This document shows, piece by piece, positions 28,772 to 38,363 of a DNA stretch of 64,000 bases. The notes below the pieces were generated by a model that saw only the letters and a list, made by a program, of their open reading frames with translations, was not told the origin of the DNA and ran no database searches. The stretch is from Magnetovibrio sp. (lineage in GTDB: Bacteria; Pseudomonadota; Alphaproteobacteria; Rhodospirillales; Magnetovibrionaceae): the NCBI RefSeq assembly GCF_036568125.1, contig NZ_DATCTF010000012.1, forward strand, positions 62,001 to 126,000, given 5' to 3'. The position numbers were made by a program, and so were the translations under genes. How positions within the stretch are numbered: the stretch's first letter is position 1; every line of letters begins with the position of its first letter.

Positions 28772-29797
28772 TTATTTGCCCAAGTAATCGCTGGCGAGAA
28801 TTTCCGCGATCTGCACCGTGTTGAGCGCGGCGCCCTTGCGCAGGTTGTCGGACACGCACCAGAAATTCAGACCGTTTTCGATCGATGCGTCCTTGCGGAT
28901 GCGCGACACGAACACCGCGTCTTCGCCGGCGCATTCGGCCGGGGTGACGTAGCCTTCGTCTTGGCGATGATCGATCACGCTCACACCCGGAGCTTCGCGC
29001 AGTACGGCGCGGGCCTGCTCTTCGTCGATGGGGTTTTCGAACTCGACGTTGACCATTTCGGAATGGCCGATGAACACCGGAACGCGCACGCACGAGGCGC
29101 AAACTTCGATGTTCGGATCGAGGATCTTTTTCGTCTCGACCACCATCTTCCATTCTTCCTTGGTCATGCCGTCATCCATGAACTTGTCGATGTGCGGAAT
29201 GACGTTGAAGGCGATCTGCTTGGTGAAGATTTGGCGGTTCTTTTCGGCCGGTTCGTTCATATAGACGCCGCGCGTCTGGTTGAACAGTTCGTCCATGGCC
29301 GCTTTGCCGCCGCCGGATACCGACTGGTACGTCGCCACCACCACGCGTTTGATGGTCGCCAGATCGTGCAGCGGCTTCAACGCCACCAGCATCTGAATGG
29401 TCGAGCAGTTGGGGTTGGCGATGATGCCTTTCTTGGTGTAACCCGCGATGGCGTCGGGGTTCACTTCCGGAACCACCAACGGCACGTCCGGGTCCATGCG
29501 AAAGTGCGAGGTGTTGTCCACCACCACCGCGCCCGCGGCTGCGGCCTTGGGCGAGAATTCCGCCGACACCGACGCGCCGGGGCTCGACAACACGATGTCG
29601 GTGCCCTTGAAATCGAAGGTCGCCAAATCCTGGCACTTCAAAACCGTGTCGTCGCCGTAAGAAACTTCACGACCGACCGAACGGTGGCTGGCCAGCGCGA
29701 CCACTTCATCGGCGGGAAAATTGCGCTCGACCATCGTTTGCAGCATTTCCCGGCCCACGTTTCCCGTGGCGCCGACGACTGCGACTTTGTAACCCAT
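28772..29797 (-). CDS. asd: aspartate-semialdehyde dehydrogenase
   Basis: NADP-dependent enzyme converting aspartyl phosphate to aspartate semialdehyde, the branch-point precursor of lysine, threonine, methionine and isoleucine. 341 residues. Seen: MGYKVAVVGATGNVGREML nucleotide fold, SSPGASVS, the catalytic Cys131 in IIANPNCSTIQMLVALKPLH, YQSVSGGGKAAMDELFNQT, and VPVFIGHSEMVNVEFE with the catalytic His. GAGGAG lies 9 bases before the ATG. Upstream, 210 bases away, a small leader peptide rich in Thr codons and competing stems suggest regulation by attenuation. It is separated from leuB by that leader and its own probable promoter. Confidence 0.97.
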   Translation of the reverse strand: MGYKVAVVGATGNVGREMLQTMVERNFPADEVVALASHRSVGREVSYGDDTVLKCQDLATFDFKGTDIVLSSPGASVSAEFSPKAAAAGAVVVDNTSHFRMDPDVPLVVPEVNPDAIAGYTKKGIIANPNCSTIQMLVALKPLHDLATIKRVVVATYQSVSGGGKAAMDELFNQTRGVYMNEPAEKNRQIFTKQIAFNVIPHIDKFMDDGMTKEEWKMVVETKKILDPNIEVCASCVRVPVFIGHSEMVNVEFENPIDEEQARAVLREAPGVSVIDHRQDEGYVTPAECAGEDAVFVSRIRKDASIENGLNFWCVSDNLRKGAALNTVQIAEILASDYLGK

Positions 29798-29817
29798 TGC
29801 CTTTTATCTCCTCAGTT

Positions 29818-29902
29818 TGGGCCCGCACTCTTCGGGCCCATACACCAAGGCCCGCAGAGCTGTCCGCGGGCCTGGTTGCTTACCTGCAAAACCAAAAGCC
29901 CG
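29818..29902 (-). promoter_or_regulatory. putative attenuator stem-loops between the leader peptide and asd
   Basis: Competing pairings, read on the minus strand. Stem A:B pairs CAAAACC in the leader Thr codons with GGTTTTG just after the stop. Stem B:C pairs GCGGGC (right after the leader stop) with GCCCGC. Stem C:D is a perfect 8-bp AGGCCCGC / GCGGGCCT hairpin at 29847-29872. Stem E:F pairs GGGCCCG / CGGGCCC (29820-29841) before asd. C:D lacks a clear U tract, so termination there may need Rho or the control may be translational. Confidence 0.6.
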
Positions 29903-30013
29903 CTAACAGCGAGTGGTGGTTTTGGTAATGGTGGTTTTCGCAAAGGAAAGCGCGCCGCAGCCGCAATCAGGCCGGGCGGAAATCAGATCACATTTTGCCA
30001 AACGATGGCTCAT
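29903..30013 (-). CDS. threonine-rich leader peptide upstream of asd
   Basis: A 36-codon ORF on the minus strand, too small to be caught by ordinary length cut-offs, starting ATG at 30013 with GAGG seven bases before it. It reads MSHRLAKCDLISARPDCGCG and then ALSFAKTTITKTTTRC, ending at TAG. Residues 27-34 are TTITKTTT, i.e. six Thr plus Ile and Lys, all end products of the pathway that asd feeds. This is the design of leader peptides such as enterobacterial thrL. It lies about 105 bases before the asd start and 70 bases after leuB. I infer that ribosome pausing at Thr codons controls asd expression; no orthologue was checked. Confidence 0.72.
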   Translation of the reverse strand: MSHRLAKCDLISARPDCGCGALSFAKTTITKTTTRC

Positions 30014-30040
30014 GTCGCGTCCTCATTAAAATCTGCGCTT

Positions 30041-30069
30041 TTCATACCTGGGCGGGGTTCAAAAAGCAA
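30041..30069 (-). promoter_or_regulatory. candidate sigma-70 promoter for the asd leader
   Basis: On the minus strand TTGCTT (30069-30064) and TATGAA (30046-30041) stand 17 bases apart. The leader ATG is 28 bases after the -10 box. The match to consensus is moderate. Confidence 0.45.
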
Positions 30070-30081
30070 GGATTTACGGCC

Positions 30082-31191
30082 TTAAGCCAGCTTCTCCAAC
30101 TCTTCGATCAACGCATCGCCCATGCCGGACGTCGACACCAAGGTCATGCCGTCGGTCATGATGTCGGCGGTGCGCAGGCCGTGGGCGAGCACGTTCTGCA
30201 CCGCTTGGTCGAGCATGTCGGCGTCTTCGATCATGTCGAAGCTGTAGCGCAGCATCATCGAATGGCTGAGCAAGGTCGCCAACGGGTTGGCTTTGCCCTG
30301 GCCCGCGATGTCGGGGGCGGAACCGTGGACCGGTTCGTACATGGCGGGGATTTTGCCGGTTTCCGGATCCTTGGAGCCCAAGCTGGCGGACGGCAGCATG
30401 CCCAGCGAACCGGTCAGCATCGCCGCGCAATCGGACAGCAAGTCGCCGAACAGATTGTCGGTGACGATGACGTCGAACTGGCCCGGCCAGCGCACCAACT
30501 GCATGGCGCAGTTGTCGGCGTACATGTGGTTCAGCTCCACCTCGGCGTAGTCGGCCTCGTGGACCTTGTTGACGATCTTGCGCCAGAACACGCCCGATTC
30601 CATGACGTTGGCTTTTTCAACGCTGGTGACTTTGTTGTTGCGCTTTTTCGCCAGCTCGAACGCGACGCGGGCGACGCGGTCGATTTCCGGTTCGGAATAG
30701 ATCTGCGTGTCGAAGCCGTAAGCCACGCCGTCGCGCAGTTCTTCACCGCGCGGTTGGCCGAAGTATACGCCGGCGGTCAGTTCGCGCACGATCATGATGT
30801 CGAGGCCGCGCACCACCTCGGGCTTCAGGGTCGAGCTGTCGATCAGCGCATCGAACACCAACGCCGGGCGCAGGTTGGCGAACAGATCGAGCTCTTTGCG
30901 CAAACGCAGCAGACCCGCTTCGGGGCGGTGTTCACGCGCGACGTTGTCCCACTTCGGGCCACCCACCGCGCCGAGCAGAACCGCGTCGGCGGCCTGGGCC
31001 TTGTCCATGGTCTCGTCGGTCACGGCGCAACCGTGGGCGTCGAAGCACGCGCCGCCGACCAGATCTTCTTCGACCTTGAAACCGGTGTCGCGTTTGTCGT
31101 TGGACCAGTCGATGACCTTTTTGACTTCGGCCATCACTTCGGGGCCGATGCCGTCACCGGGCAGCATGAGAATGTTTTTGGTGTTGGACAC
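30082..31191 (-). CDS. leuB: 3-isopropylmalate dehydrogenase
   Basis: NAD-dependent oxidative decarboxylase of leucine synthesis, acting on 3-isopropylmalate. 369 residues. Seen: N-terminal [18 protein letters not shown], the [10 protein letters not shown] segment, substrate arginines in [36 protein letters not shown], catalytic Tyr/Lys region [15 protein letters not shown], the metal-binding [33 protein letters not shown] and the [20 protein letters not shown] nucleotide loop. The start is a GTG at 31189-31191, eight bases after AGGAAA. It lies 77 bases after leuD in the order leuC-leuD-leuB. Confidence 0.97.
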   Translation of the reverse strand: MSNTKNILMLPGDGIGPEVMAEVKKVIDWSNDKRDTGFKVEEDLVGGACFDAHGCAVTDETMDKAQAADAVLLGAVGGPKWDNVAREHRPEAGLLRLRKELDLFANLRPALVFDALIDSSTLKPEVVRGLDIMIVRELTAGVYFGQPRGEELRDGVAYGFDTQIYSEPEIDRVARVAFELAKKRNNKVTSVEKANVMESGVFWRKIVNKVHEADYAEVELNHMYADNCAMQLVRWPGQFDVIVTDNLFGDLLSDCAAMLTGSLGMLPSASLGSKDPETGKIPAMYEPVHGSAPDIAGQGKANPLATLLSHSMMLRYSFDMIEDADMLDQAVQNVLAHGLRTADIMTDGMTLVSTSGMGDALIEELEKLA

Positions 31192-31268
31192 GATGTTGTT
31201 TCCTTACAGCAAAGAGCGGCCGCGACGGGGGGTCTCGTCGGGCTGCCGCCCTGGGTCATGTGGTGCGA

Positions 31269-31880
31269 TTAGGCGAAAAGCCAGGGTTGGCTGGACTTCT
31301 GTTTTTCTTCGTAGCTGTCGATCTTATCGGCCTTTTGCTGGGTCAGGCCGATATCGTCCAGTCCTTCCAACAAGCAGTGCTTGCGGAACGGGTCGATGTC
31401 GAATTTGACCTCGCCGCCGTCGGGGCCGGAGATGGTCTGGTTTTCCAGATCGATGGTCAGCGTGGCATTCGCGCCGCGTTCGGCATCGTCCATCAATTTG
31501 CCCAGCGTCTCTTCATCGACGCGGATCGGCAGCATGCCGTTCTTGAAGCTGTTGTTGTAGAAGATGTCGGCGAAGCTGGTCGAAATGATAACCTTGATGC
31601 CAAAATCCTTCAGCGCCCACGGGGCGTGTTCGCGCGAAGAGCCGCAACCGAAGTTGTCGCCCGCGACGATGATGGTGGCCTTGCGGTAAGCGTCCTTGTT
31701 CAACACGAAATCGGGGTTTTCCGAACCGTCGTCGAGGTAGCGCATTTCATCGAACAGGTGCACGCCCAGACCTTCGCGCTTGATGGTCTTCAAGAACTGC
31801 TTGGGAATGATCATGTCGGTGTCGATGTTGCGGATCGGCATCGGCGCCGCGACGCCGGTGAGCTTGGTGAATTTTTCCAT
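31269..31880 (-). CDS. leuD: 3-isopropylmalate dehydratase small subunit
   Basis: Small (swivel-domain) subunit of isopropylmalate isomerase in leucine synthesis; with LeuC it interconverts 2- and 3-isopropylmalate. 203 residues. Seen: [33 protein letters not shown], the substrate-binding [21 protein letters not shown] and [23 protein letters not shown]. The start at 31880 follows GAGAGAGACGTC, 15 bases after the leuC stop; the longer ORF to 31925 overlaps leuC and is not used. Confidence 0.96.
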   Translation of the reverse strand: MEKFTKLTGVAAPMPIRNIDTDMIIPKQFLKTIKREGLGVHLFDEMRYLDDGSENPDFVLNKDAYRKATIIVAGDNFGCGSSREHAPWALKDFGIKVIISTSFADIFYNNSFKNGMLPIRVDEETLGKLMDDAERGANATLTIDLENQTISGPDGGEVKFDIDPFRKHCLLEGLDDIGLTQQKADKIDSYEEKQKSSQPWLFA

Positions 31881-31894
31881 GACGTCTCTCTCCC

Positions 31895-33295
31895 TTAGCT
31901 CAGCTTGCGCACGTCGGTGAGGCAACCAGTAATGGCCGCGGCGGCGGCCATGGCGGGGCTAACCAAGTGGGTACGTCCGCCCTTGCCTTGACGGCCTTCG
32001 AAGTTGCGGTTCGAGGTCGATGCGCAGCGGTCGCCCGGCGCCAGACGATCGTCGTTCATCGCCAAGCACATGGAACAGCCCGGCTCGCGCCATTCGAAAC
32101 CGGCTTCGATAAAGACTTTATCCAGGCCTTCCGCTTCGGCTTGTTCCTTGACCAGACCGGAACCCGGCACAGCCAGTGCGCGCACGCCGTCCGCCACCTT
32201 GCGGCCCTTGGCCACGGCGGCGGCTTCGCGGAAATCTTCGATGCGGCCGTTGGTGCACGAACCGATGAACACCGTGTTGATCTTCACCCCGTCGATGGCT
32301 TGGCCGGGTTTGAAATCCATATAGGCGATGGCGCGCTCGATGGCGGTCTTCTTTTCCGCGTTGGGCTCATTCGCCGGGTCGGGCACGGTGCCTTCGATGG
32401 ACAGCACGTTTTCCGGGCTGGTGCCCCAGGTGACCTGCGGGGCCAAGTCGGTGACATCCAGTTCGACCACCGCGTCGTAGTGCGCGCCGTCGTCGGATTT
32501 GAGGGTCTGCCAATAGGCGACCGCCTGTTCCCACGCGCCGCCCTTGGGTGCCATGGGACGGCTTTGCAGATAGGCGAAGGTCTTTTCATCAGGCGCAATC
32601 AGGCCGGCGCGCGCGCCGCCTTCGATGGTCATGTTGCAGACCGTCATGCGCCCTTCCATGCTCAGCGCCTCGATGGCTTCGCCCGCGTATTCGACCACAT
32701 AACCGGTGCCGCCCGCGGTGCCGATCTTGCCGATCACAGCCAGCACGATGTCTTTCGCGCTGCAGTGTTCGGGCAGCTTGCCGGTGACCTTGATCAGCAT
32801 GTTCTTGGCGGGTTTTTGCAGCAGCGTCTGGGTGGCGAGCACGTGCTCGACTTCCGAGGTGCCGATGCCGAACGCCAATGCGCCGAACGCGCCGTGGGTG
32901 GCGGTGTGGCTGTCGCCGCAAACGATCGTGGTGCCGGGCAGGGTAAAGCCCTGTTCGGGACCGACGATGTGCACCACGCCTTGGCGCACGTCGTCCATTT
33001 CAAAGTACGGTACGTGGAAATCGGCGACGTTCTTTTCCAGGGTTTCGACCTGGATGCGCGATTCCGGATTGCTGATGCCTTTGGAACGGTCCGTGGTCGG
33101 CACGTTGTGATCGGCCACCGCCAGCGTCGCGTCGGTGCGGTGCACTTGGCGTCCGGCCGAGCGCAAACCCTCGAACGCCTGGGGGCTGGTCACTTCGTGA
33201 ACCAAGTGACGGTCGATGTAAATGAGGCACGTGCCGTCATCTTGGACATCGACCAGATGAGCATCCCAGATTTTATCGAAGAGGGTTTTGGGCAT
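31895..33295 (-). CDS. leuC: 3-isopropylmalate dehydratase large subunit
   Basis: Large, iron-sulfur-bearing subunit of isopropylmalate isomerase. 466 residues. Seen: [80 protein letters not shown] with the first cluster ligands region, [18 protein letters not shown] with a cluster Cys, and the C-terminal [49 protein letters not shown]. The start at 33295 is chosen by homology and starts the conserved [13 protein letters not shown]; upstream in-frame codons to 33358 are not conserved-looking. rplS lies 170 bases upstream; no leucine-rich leader peptide was found in that gap. Confidence 0.97.
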   Translation of the reverse strand: MPKTLFDKIWDAHLVDVQDDGTCLIYIDRHLVHEVTSPQAFEGLRSAGRQVHRTDATLAVADHNVPTTDRSKGISNPESRIQVETLEKNVADFHVPYFEMDDVRQGVVHIVGPEQGFTLPGTTIVCGDSHTATHGAFGALAFGIGTSEVEHVLATQTLLQKPAKNMLIKVTGKLPEHCSAKDIVLAVIGKIGTAGGTGYVVEYAGEAIEALSMEGRMTVCNMTIEGGARAGLIAPDEKTFAYLQSRPMAPKGGAWEQAVAYWQTLKSDDGAHYDAVVELDVTDLAPQVTWGTSPENVLSIEGTVPDPANEPNAEKKTAIERAIAYMDFKPGQAIDGVKINTVFIGSCTNGRIEDFREAAAVAKGRKVADGVRALAVPGSGLVKEQAEAEGLDKVFIEAGFEWREPGCSMCLAMNDDRLAPGDRCASTSNRNFEGRQGKGGRTHLVSPAMAAAAAITGCLTDVRKLS

Positions 33296-33467
33296 TTTCA
33301 GAACCTGCAACGTTCGCGGTGAAGTCACGCAGTCCTTAACCGGGGCTAAGGACCACACGGTAAATAGAGATAGGTTGTGGCGCGCTCACAGCCAAGGCCG
33401 CCCGGCGATCACGCTTGCGCGATCACCCGACGGCCCGGCCTGAACGGTGCCACGGAAAGAAAGAGGC

Positions 33468-33941
33468 TTATTCGCCTTTTTCTTCGGCCGCAGCGGCCTT
33501 CTTCGCCTTGGCGGCGGCGTCGCGATCGGCCTTGATCTGAGACGCAACGGCCTTATCGGCGGCGTTGAGCTTGGCTTTGTGACCGTCGGTCTGCTCGCGG
33601 ATACGAGCGGACTTACCGGTGCGGCCACGCAGGTAATACAGTTTGGCGCGACGCACATCGCCACGACGCACGACCTCAACGGCGGCGACGTTCGGCGAGT
33701 ACAGCGGGAACACGCGTTCCACGCCTTCGCCGCTGGAGATCTTACGCACGGTGAACGCGGAGTTCAGACCGGCGTTTTTACGGCCGATGCAAACGCCTTC
33801 GAACGCCTGCAGACGTTCGCGATCGCCTTCGATAACTTTCACCTGGACGCGCACGGTGTCGCCCGGACCGAAATCCGGGAGGTCTTTGTCAGCCGTGAGC
33901 TTGCCAAGCTGCTCTTTTTCGAGCTCTTCGATGATGTTCAT
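33468..33941 (-). CDS. rplS: 50S ribosomal protein L19 with an extended C-terminal tail
   Basis: Large-subunit ribosomal protein at the 30S-50S interface. 157 residues: the conserved core occupies roughly 1-117 ([60 protein letters not shown], then [25 protein letters not shown]). A further 40 residues of Ala/Lys/Glu-rich sequence ([23 protein letters not shown]) extend past the usual bacterial length; such tails occur in alphaproteobacteria. The start at 33941 ([12 protein letters not shown]) fits the family; the ORF to 34001 does not. Confidence 0.96.
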   Translation of the reverse strand: MNIIEELEKEQLGKLTADKDLPDFGPGDTVRVQVKVIEGDRERLQAFEGVCIGRKNAGLNSAFTVRKISSGEGVERVFPLYSPNVAAVEVVRRGDVRRAKLYYLRGRTGKSARIREQTDGHKAKLNAADKAVASQIKADRDAAAKAKKAAAAEEKGE

Positions 33942-34029
33942 GGCACTCAGTCCTTCTTTTTCCAAATTCAATGCCGGGGCGCACCCCGACGAAACTGTCA
34001 ACTCAAACTCAATTCTCGTGCCGTTCCGA

Positions 34030-34770
34030 TCACTCGGACGCGGCTTTGTAAGCTTTCCACAGATCGGGCCGTCGATCTTTTGTAACGGCCTCGGCCTGTT
34101 CGCGCCGCCACGCGCGGATATTTCCGTGGTGACCGGACAGCAACACCTCCGGCACCGTGCGCCCTTGCCACTCGGTGGGGCGCGTATACAGAGGGTATTC
34201 CAACAAACCCTCTTCGAAACTCTCTTCTTCGTGCGAGCGGCCCGATCCCATAACGCCCGGGATCAGACGCACGCACGCGTCCATCAATACCAACGCCGCC
34301 ACCTCGCCGCCCGACAACACGTAGTCGCCGATCGAGATTTCCTCGACGTCGTGGGCGTCCAGCACGCGCTGGTCGACCCCTTCGTAACGCCCGCACAAAA
34401 CCGCGACCCCCGGCCCAAAAGCCAGTTCCCGGACCCGGTTTTGGGTCAGCGGGCGACCCCGGGGGGTCATGTAGATCAGCGGCAACTTGCCGCCGGTTTT
34501 GTCCTGCACATCGCGGATCGCCAGATCCACAATGTCGGGGCGCATCACCATTCCGGCGCCGCCCCCGCACGGGGTATCGTCCACGGTGCGGTGTTTATCG
34601 CGTGCAAACCCACGGATGTCCACCGTTTCCAGCGTCCAGCGCCCGTCTTCAAGCGCTTGGCCCGCCAGCGATTGGCCCAACGATCCCGGAAACATGTCCG
34701 GAAACAGTGTCAACGCAACCGCTTGCCAAGGAGACCCGGAGTGGGCCTTGGATGTTGCGCCGTCACTCAT
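34030..34770 (-). CDS. trmD: tRNA (guanine37-N1)-methyltransferase
   Basis: SpoU-like, knotted methyltransferase that adds m1G37 to tRNAs to prevent frameshifting. 246 residues. Seen: [54 protein letters not shown], the SAM-binding [55 protein letters not shown] and a C-terminal [19 protein letters not shown]. The start at 34770 (MSDGATSK) is 4 bases after the rimM stop. The order rpsP-rimM-trmD-rplS is the classical one. Confidence 0.96.
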   Translation of the reverse strand: MSDGATSKAHSGSPWQAVALTLFPDMFPGSLGQSLAGQALEDGRWTLETVDIRGFARDKHRTVDDTPCGGGAGMVMRPDIVDLAIRDVQDKTGGKLPLIYMTPRGRPLTQNRVRELAFGPGVAVLCGRYEGVDQRVLDAHDVEEISIGDYVLSGGEVAALVLMDACVRLIPGVMGSGRSHEEESFEEGLLEYPLYTRPTEWQGRTVPEVLLSGHHGNIRAWRREQAEAVTKDRRPDLWKAYKAASE

Positions 34771-34774
34771 GGCC

Positions 34775-35332
34775 TCACGCCTCTTCACCGTCTTGCGGTT
34801 CCGGATCGCCCGGTTCCAACAAACCATCGGGCGGATCGATCACCACCCGACGGGCCTTCAAGTCCACCACCGGCACCGCCGCCTTGGTGAACGGCACCAG
34901 AACCCGGCCGTGACCGGGGGTCTTCACCTCGATAAACGGTCCACCGCCGAAATCCTCGGCTTCGACCACTTGGCCGAATGGCGTTCCGTCCACCAGCTCC
35001 GCATCCAGGCCCTGAAGATCGGAAAAGTAAAACTCGTCCTCTTCCGTTTCGGGCAGGCGGTCGCGATGCATATAAAGCTTCGTACCGTTGAGGGCTTCGG
35101 CCGCGTTGCGGTCGTTGACCCCCTTGATGCGGACCACCAGTTGGTCCTTATGCTTGCCGGTGACCTTCAGCTCGAACGTCCGTGCGCCGGTTTCATCCGT
35201 CAGCGGACCGTAAGAGGCGATGGCGCTTGCGTCGGCCGTAAAGCTTTTGACGCGAAGCTCGCCTTTCAGTCCACGCGCCGAACCCAAAAGTCCGACACAG
35301 ATAAGATCAGCGTTTGCGAGCCGGTCAGCCAT
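34775..35332 (-). CDS. rimM: ribosome maturation factor RimM
   Basis: 30S assembly factor that binds S19. 185 residues. Seen: N-terminal beta domain [35 protein letters not shown] with the G-x-x-G-x-x-G-E-L-R-V signature, and the C-terminal PRC-barrel-like [36 protein letters not shown], followed by a [32 protein letters not shown] segment. Start set to ATG 35332; a TTG at 35338 with a slightly better-spaced AAGG is the alternative. It sits 38 bases after rpsP. Confidence 0.94.
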   Translation of the reverse strand: MADRLANADLICVGLLGSARGLKGELRVKSFTADASAIASYGPLTDETGARTFELKVTGKHKDQLVVRIKGVNDRNAAEALNGTKLYMHRDRLPETEEDEFYFSDLQGLDAELVDGTPFGQVVEAEDFGGGPFIEVKTPGHGRVLVPFTKAAVPVVDLKARRVVIDPPDGLLEPGDPEPQDGEEA

Positions 35333-35370
35333 TAGCAAGCCAGACCTTGGCGAAGACAGGGCCCAGGGCG

Positions 35371-35835
35371 TTAGCCCTCGGCCGCATCCTCGGCCGGAGC
35401 TTCAGCAGCGGCTTCTTCAGCCGGAGCTTCTTCAGCAGGCGCGGCGGCAGCTTCGGCAGCGGCGGCTTTTTCAGCTTCAGCGGCTTCGGCGGCTTCCTTG
35501 GCTTTGGCTTCTTTCTCGGCGATGCGCTCGAGAGCTTTGGCCTTCGGCTTGTTCTTTTTGGTCTGCTCGGGAACCGCCGGCTTGTCGGCGAGGCCGGCAG
35601 CGCCCAAGAAACGCGCTACGCGATCGGACGGCTGAGCGCCTTGGCTGATCCAATGCTGGACGCGCTCGGCCTCCAACACCACGCGCTGGTCGCTGTCTTT
35701 GGCGAGCATCGGGTTGTAGGTGCCGACGCGCTCGATGAAGCGGCCGTCACGCGGGCTGCGGGAATCCGCAACAACGATACGGTAGTAGGGACGCTTTTTC
35801 GCGCCGCCACGGGAAAGTCGAATACGCAGAGACAT
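35371..35835 (-). CDS. rpsP: 30S ribosomal protein S16 with an acidic Ala/Glu/Pro tail
   Basis: Small-subunit ribosomal protein. The first 80 residues are the S16 core ([44 protein letters not shown], then [24 protein letters not shown]). The remaining 70 residues are low complexity: a basic stretch ([27 protein letters not shown]) followed by an acidic Ala/Glu/Pro end ([23 protein letters not shown]). Total 154 residues against about 80 in Escherichia coli. The tail is common in alphaproteobacterial S16, so not by itself surprising. It is the first gene of the rpsP-rimM-trmD-rplS set, downstream of ffh. Confidence 0.96.
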   Translation of the reverse strand: MSLRIRLSRGGAKKRPYYRIVVADSRSPRDGRFIERVGTYNPMLAKDSDQRVVLEAERVQHWISQGAQPSDRVARFLGAAGLADKPAVPEQTKKNKPKAKALERIAEKEAKAKEAAEAAEAEKAAAAEAAAAPAEEAPAEEAAAEAPAEDAAEG

Positions 35836-35914
35836 GGTTCTCGCTATCCTTTTCAGTGTTTGTGTACTGCTTGAGTACGATCGTTAATCCAAAAAACTCA
35901 TCTTCAAGGCCGTC

Positions 35915-37309
35915 TTATTTAAAAGGCGGCATCATTCCTGGTGGCAGGCTGGACATGTCGGGCATGCCGCCGGCCCCCATTGCGGGCATTCCGGGCATGC
36001 CTTTGCCGCCCATTTTGCCCATTTTCTTCATCATCTTGCTCATCATCGCGAACTGCTTCAAAAGGCGGTTCACTTCCGGCACCGTGGTGCCGGACCCAGC
36101 CGCGATGCGCTTGCGTCGCGAGCCGTTGATCAGTTTCGGGTTGCGCCGTTCTTTTGGCGTCATGGAACGAATGATCGCTTCTTGGTGGGCGATCTTTTTT
36201 TCGTCGATGTCGGCATTGGCCATCTGCTTTTTGATTTTGCCCATGCCGGGGATCATGCCCATCAGGCCCTTGAGGTCGCCCATCTTGCGCAGCTGGCCGA
36301 TCTGATTGGCCATGTCGTCGAGGGTAAACTGCCCCTTGAGCATGCGTTCGGCGGCTTTCTCGGCCTCTTCCTTGTCGATAACCTGGGCGGCGCGCTCCAC
36401 CAGACCGACCACGTCGCCCTGACCGAGGATCGAACCTGCCACGCGGCGTGCGTCGAAGGCGTCTAGCTCGTCGATTTTTTCGCCGACGCCCAAGAACTTG
36501 ATCGGGGTGTCGGTGACGGCCTTCATCGACAGCGCCGCACCGCCGCGGGCATCGCCGTCGACGCGGGTCAGAACGATGCCGGAAATGCCGACTTTGTCGT
36601 GGAATTCCTTAGCGACGTTGACCGCGTCTTGGCCGGTCATGGCGTCGGTCACCAACAGCGTTTCGCCGGGGTTGACGGCGTCGCGAACCTGCTGGACTTC
36701 CTTCATCAGCTGTTCGTCGATGTGCAGACGACCGGCGGTGTCGAGCATCACCACGTCGTAGCCTTCGGTACGGCCCACTTGCATGGCGCGCTTGGCAATG
36801 GCGACGGGCTGTTCGCCGAACACGATCGGCAAGGTGGCAATGGTGTTTTGCTGGCCCAATTGTTCCAGCTGCTGTTGCGCGGCGGGACGGTAGATGTCCA
36901 GCGACGCCATCAAGACCTTTTTCTTTTCCAGACGCGTCAAACGCGCGGCGATCTTGGCGGTGGTGGTGGTTTTACCGGAACCCTGCAGACCGACCATCAA
37001 CACGGCGTTGGGCGGATTGCCGTAAACGCGCAGCGGTTCGGGTTCCGCGCCCAGCATCTCGACCAAATGGTCGTGCACCACCTTGACCACCATCTGGCCC
37101 GGGGTGACGGACCGCAGCACGGCTTCGCCGACGGCGGCCTCGGAGACCTTGGCGATGAAATCTTTGACCACGGGCAGAGCGACGTCCGCTTCGAGCAACG
37201 CAACGCGCACTTCGCGCATGGCTTCGGTCACATCCGATGCCTTCAGCGCGCCGCGTCGTGTCAGCTTGTCGAATACCCCGCCAAGCTTGTCGCTCAAACC
37301 TTCAAACAT
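35915..37309 (-). CDS. ffh: signal recognition particle protein Ffh
   Basis: SRP54-type GTPase that binds 4.5S RNA and signal sequences on ribosomes. 464 residues. Seen: N domain (1-90, MFEGLSDKLGGVFDKLTRRGALKASDVTEAMREVRVALLEADV), G domain with P-loop VGLQGSGKTTTTAKIA (about 106-120), DTAGRLHID, TRVDGDARGGAALSM and GVGEKIDELDAFDARRVAGSILG, and the Met-rich M domain. The last 30 residues are a Gly/Met/Pro run (MGKMGGKGMPGMPAMGAGGMPDMSSLPPGMMPPFK). A 4.5S RNA gene was not found close by. It lies upstream of rpsP on the same strand. Confidence 0.97.
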   Translation of the reverse strand: MFEGLSDKLGGVFDKLTRRGALKASDVTEAMREVRVALLEADVALPVVKDFIAKVSEAAVGEAVLRSVTPGQMVVKVVHDHLVEMLGAEPEPLRVYGNPPNAVLMVGLQGSGKTTTTAKIAARLTRLEKKKVLMASLDIYRPAAQQQLEQLGQQNTIATLPIVFGEQPVAIAKRAMQVGRTEGYDVVMLDTAGRLHIDEQLMKEVQQVRDAVNPGETLLVTDAMTGQDAVNVAKEFHDKVGISGIVLTRVDGDARGGAALSMKAVTDTPIKFLGVGEKIDELDAFDARRVAGSILGQGDVVGLVERAAQVIDKEEAEKAAERMLKGQFTLDDMANQIGQLRKMGDLKGLMGMIPGMGKIKKQMANADIDEKKIAHQEAIIRSMTPKERRNPKLINGSRRKRIAAGSGTTVPEVNRLLKQFAMMSKMMKKMGKMGGKGMPGMPAMGAGGMPDMSSLPPGMMPPFK

Positions 37310-37661
37310 GTACTCACATCCATCGTGATCTGTTCAAAACTCGGTGTTCACCCAGCCTTGCTCCCGATACGTTAGACAAAACGCAAAACGCGCCAGTGCG
37401 CGAAACTCGCGGACTGACGGCGTCCCTCGGGACGAAGTGAATTCAGCGCATGGGGCTGATGAACGCGGTTATCTACGCCGTCTTGCATATGAGAGTCAAC
37501 ACCTTTCGCCATTTACGCCTTTGTTTGCGCGACTTCGGCAGTTGACTTGTCTACGATCCCCCAACACTCTAACGCACTTCAAACGAGTTGATTCACAGTG
37601 ACGTTTGGTTGTCTACTTGGTATTCATAACAACGAATTATGGAATAATTTGGAGCCCGCAT
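37310..37661. other. 352-base intergenic region between ffh and the XRE gene
   Basis: No convincing gene. It holds the divergent promoters for ffh and the XRE regulator. Two direct repeats TTGTCTAC lie at 37547 and 37609, 62 bases apart, and an imperfect inverted repeat ATTCATAA / TTATGGAAT lies at 37622-37645 just before the XRE ribosome site, which may be an autoregulatory operator. Confidence 0.4.
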
Positions 37662-38096
37662 ATGAGCAGACGCCCTCCCAAAGAAATCCCGGACCCCATT
37701 GATATTCATGTCGGTCAACGTCTCAAGGCGCGCCGCGTGGGGTTGCGGATCAGCCAATCCGAAATCGGCAAGGCACTGGATGTTACGTTCCAGCAAATCC
37801 AAAAATACGAGAACGGCGCAAACCGCATCGGCGCAAGCAACCTTTTCAAACTGGCCCAGGCCTTGAACGTCGATGTATCCTATTTTTTCGAGGACATGCC
37901 GTCGGCCAGCAAGATCAAATCCCTTTCGGATCAACCCGCATCCGGATTTGAGCACGACCCGATGACCCAGCCGGAATCCATCAAACTGGTGCACAATTAT
38001 TTTCGCATCGCCAGCCCCGGCGTACGTGCGCGGGTCTTTCAATTGGTGAAATCCATTGCCGACGCGGAAGCCATAAGCGACGGCGACACTTTCTGA
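37662..38096 (+). CDS. XRE-family helix-turn-helix regulator
   Basis: A 144-residue DNA-binding protein. The HTH_XRE domain occupies about residues 15-75: DIHVGQRLKARRVGLRISQSEIGKALDVTFQQIQKYENGANRIGASNLFKLAQALNVDVSYFFE. A 70-residue tail follows, ending RIASPGVRARVFQLVKSIADAEA, of the kind common in alphaproteobacterial XRE regulators, where R-A-R-V-F/L-x-L-V-x-S-I/L is usual. GGAG is 8 bases before the ATG at 37662, so the longer ORF from 37605 is not used. It stands alone; another XRE-like gene lies 270 bases downstream. Confidence 0.88.
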   Translation: MSRRPPKEIPDPIDIHVGQRLKARRVGLRISQSEIGKALDVTFQQIQKYENGANRIGASNLFKLAQALNVDVSYFFEDMPSASKIKSLSDQPASGFEHDPMTQPESIKLVHNYFRIASPGVRARVFQLVKSIADAEAISDGDTF

Positions 38097-38363
38097 CAAT
38101 CCTTTTTCAGCCCTTTAAATAGGTGTGCATAGACCTCGACAGGGCGTGGCCCGTGGACCGGTTGTCATTTGGGCGTCACGACCGGTCTTGGGTACACTTT
38201 TGGCGAAAACTGCGATCACCGGCGCTTCGTCACGCTTGCGCAAAGATACACCAAATGATTGTATGAAAATTTATTGTATACTCAAGGGTGTGCAACCATT
38301 ATAATTCTCAAAAAATGCAATACAACTTCTGTTTAACAGCCGTGCATTGGGATGGGAAGTTAT

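Noticed and set aside
33296-33467. Leucine leader peptide upstream of leuC
   Set aside because: I read both strands of this gap. There is no small ORF with Leu-codon runs and only a 7-bp GTCCTTA/TAAGGAC hairpin.
33468-35835. Extended C-terminal tails of S16 and L19 as novel fusions
   Set aside because: Low-complexity Ala/Lys/Glu tails on these proteins are common in alphaproteobacteria.
37310-37661. 4.5S RNA gene near ffh
   Set aside because: The conserved GGAAGCAGC-type tetraloop region was not found in this gap.
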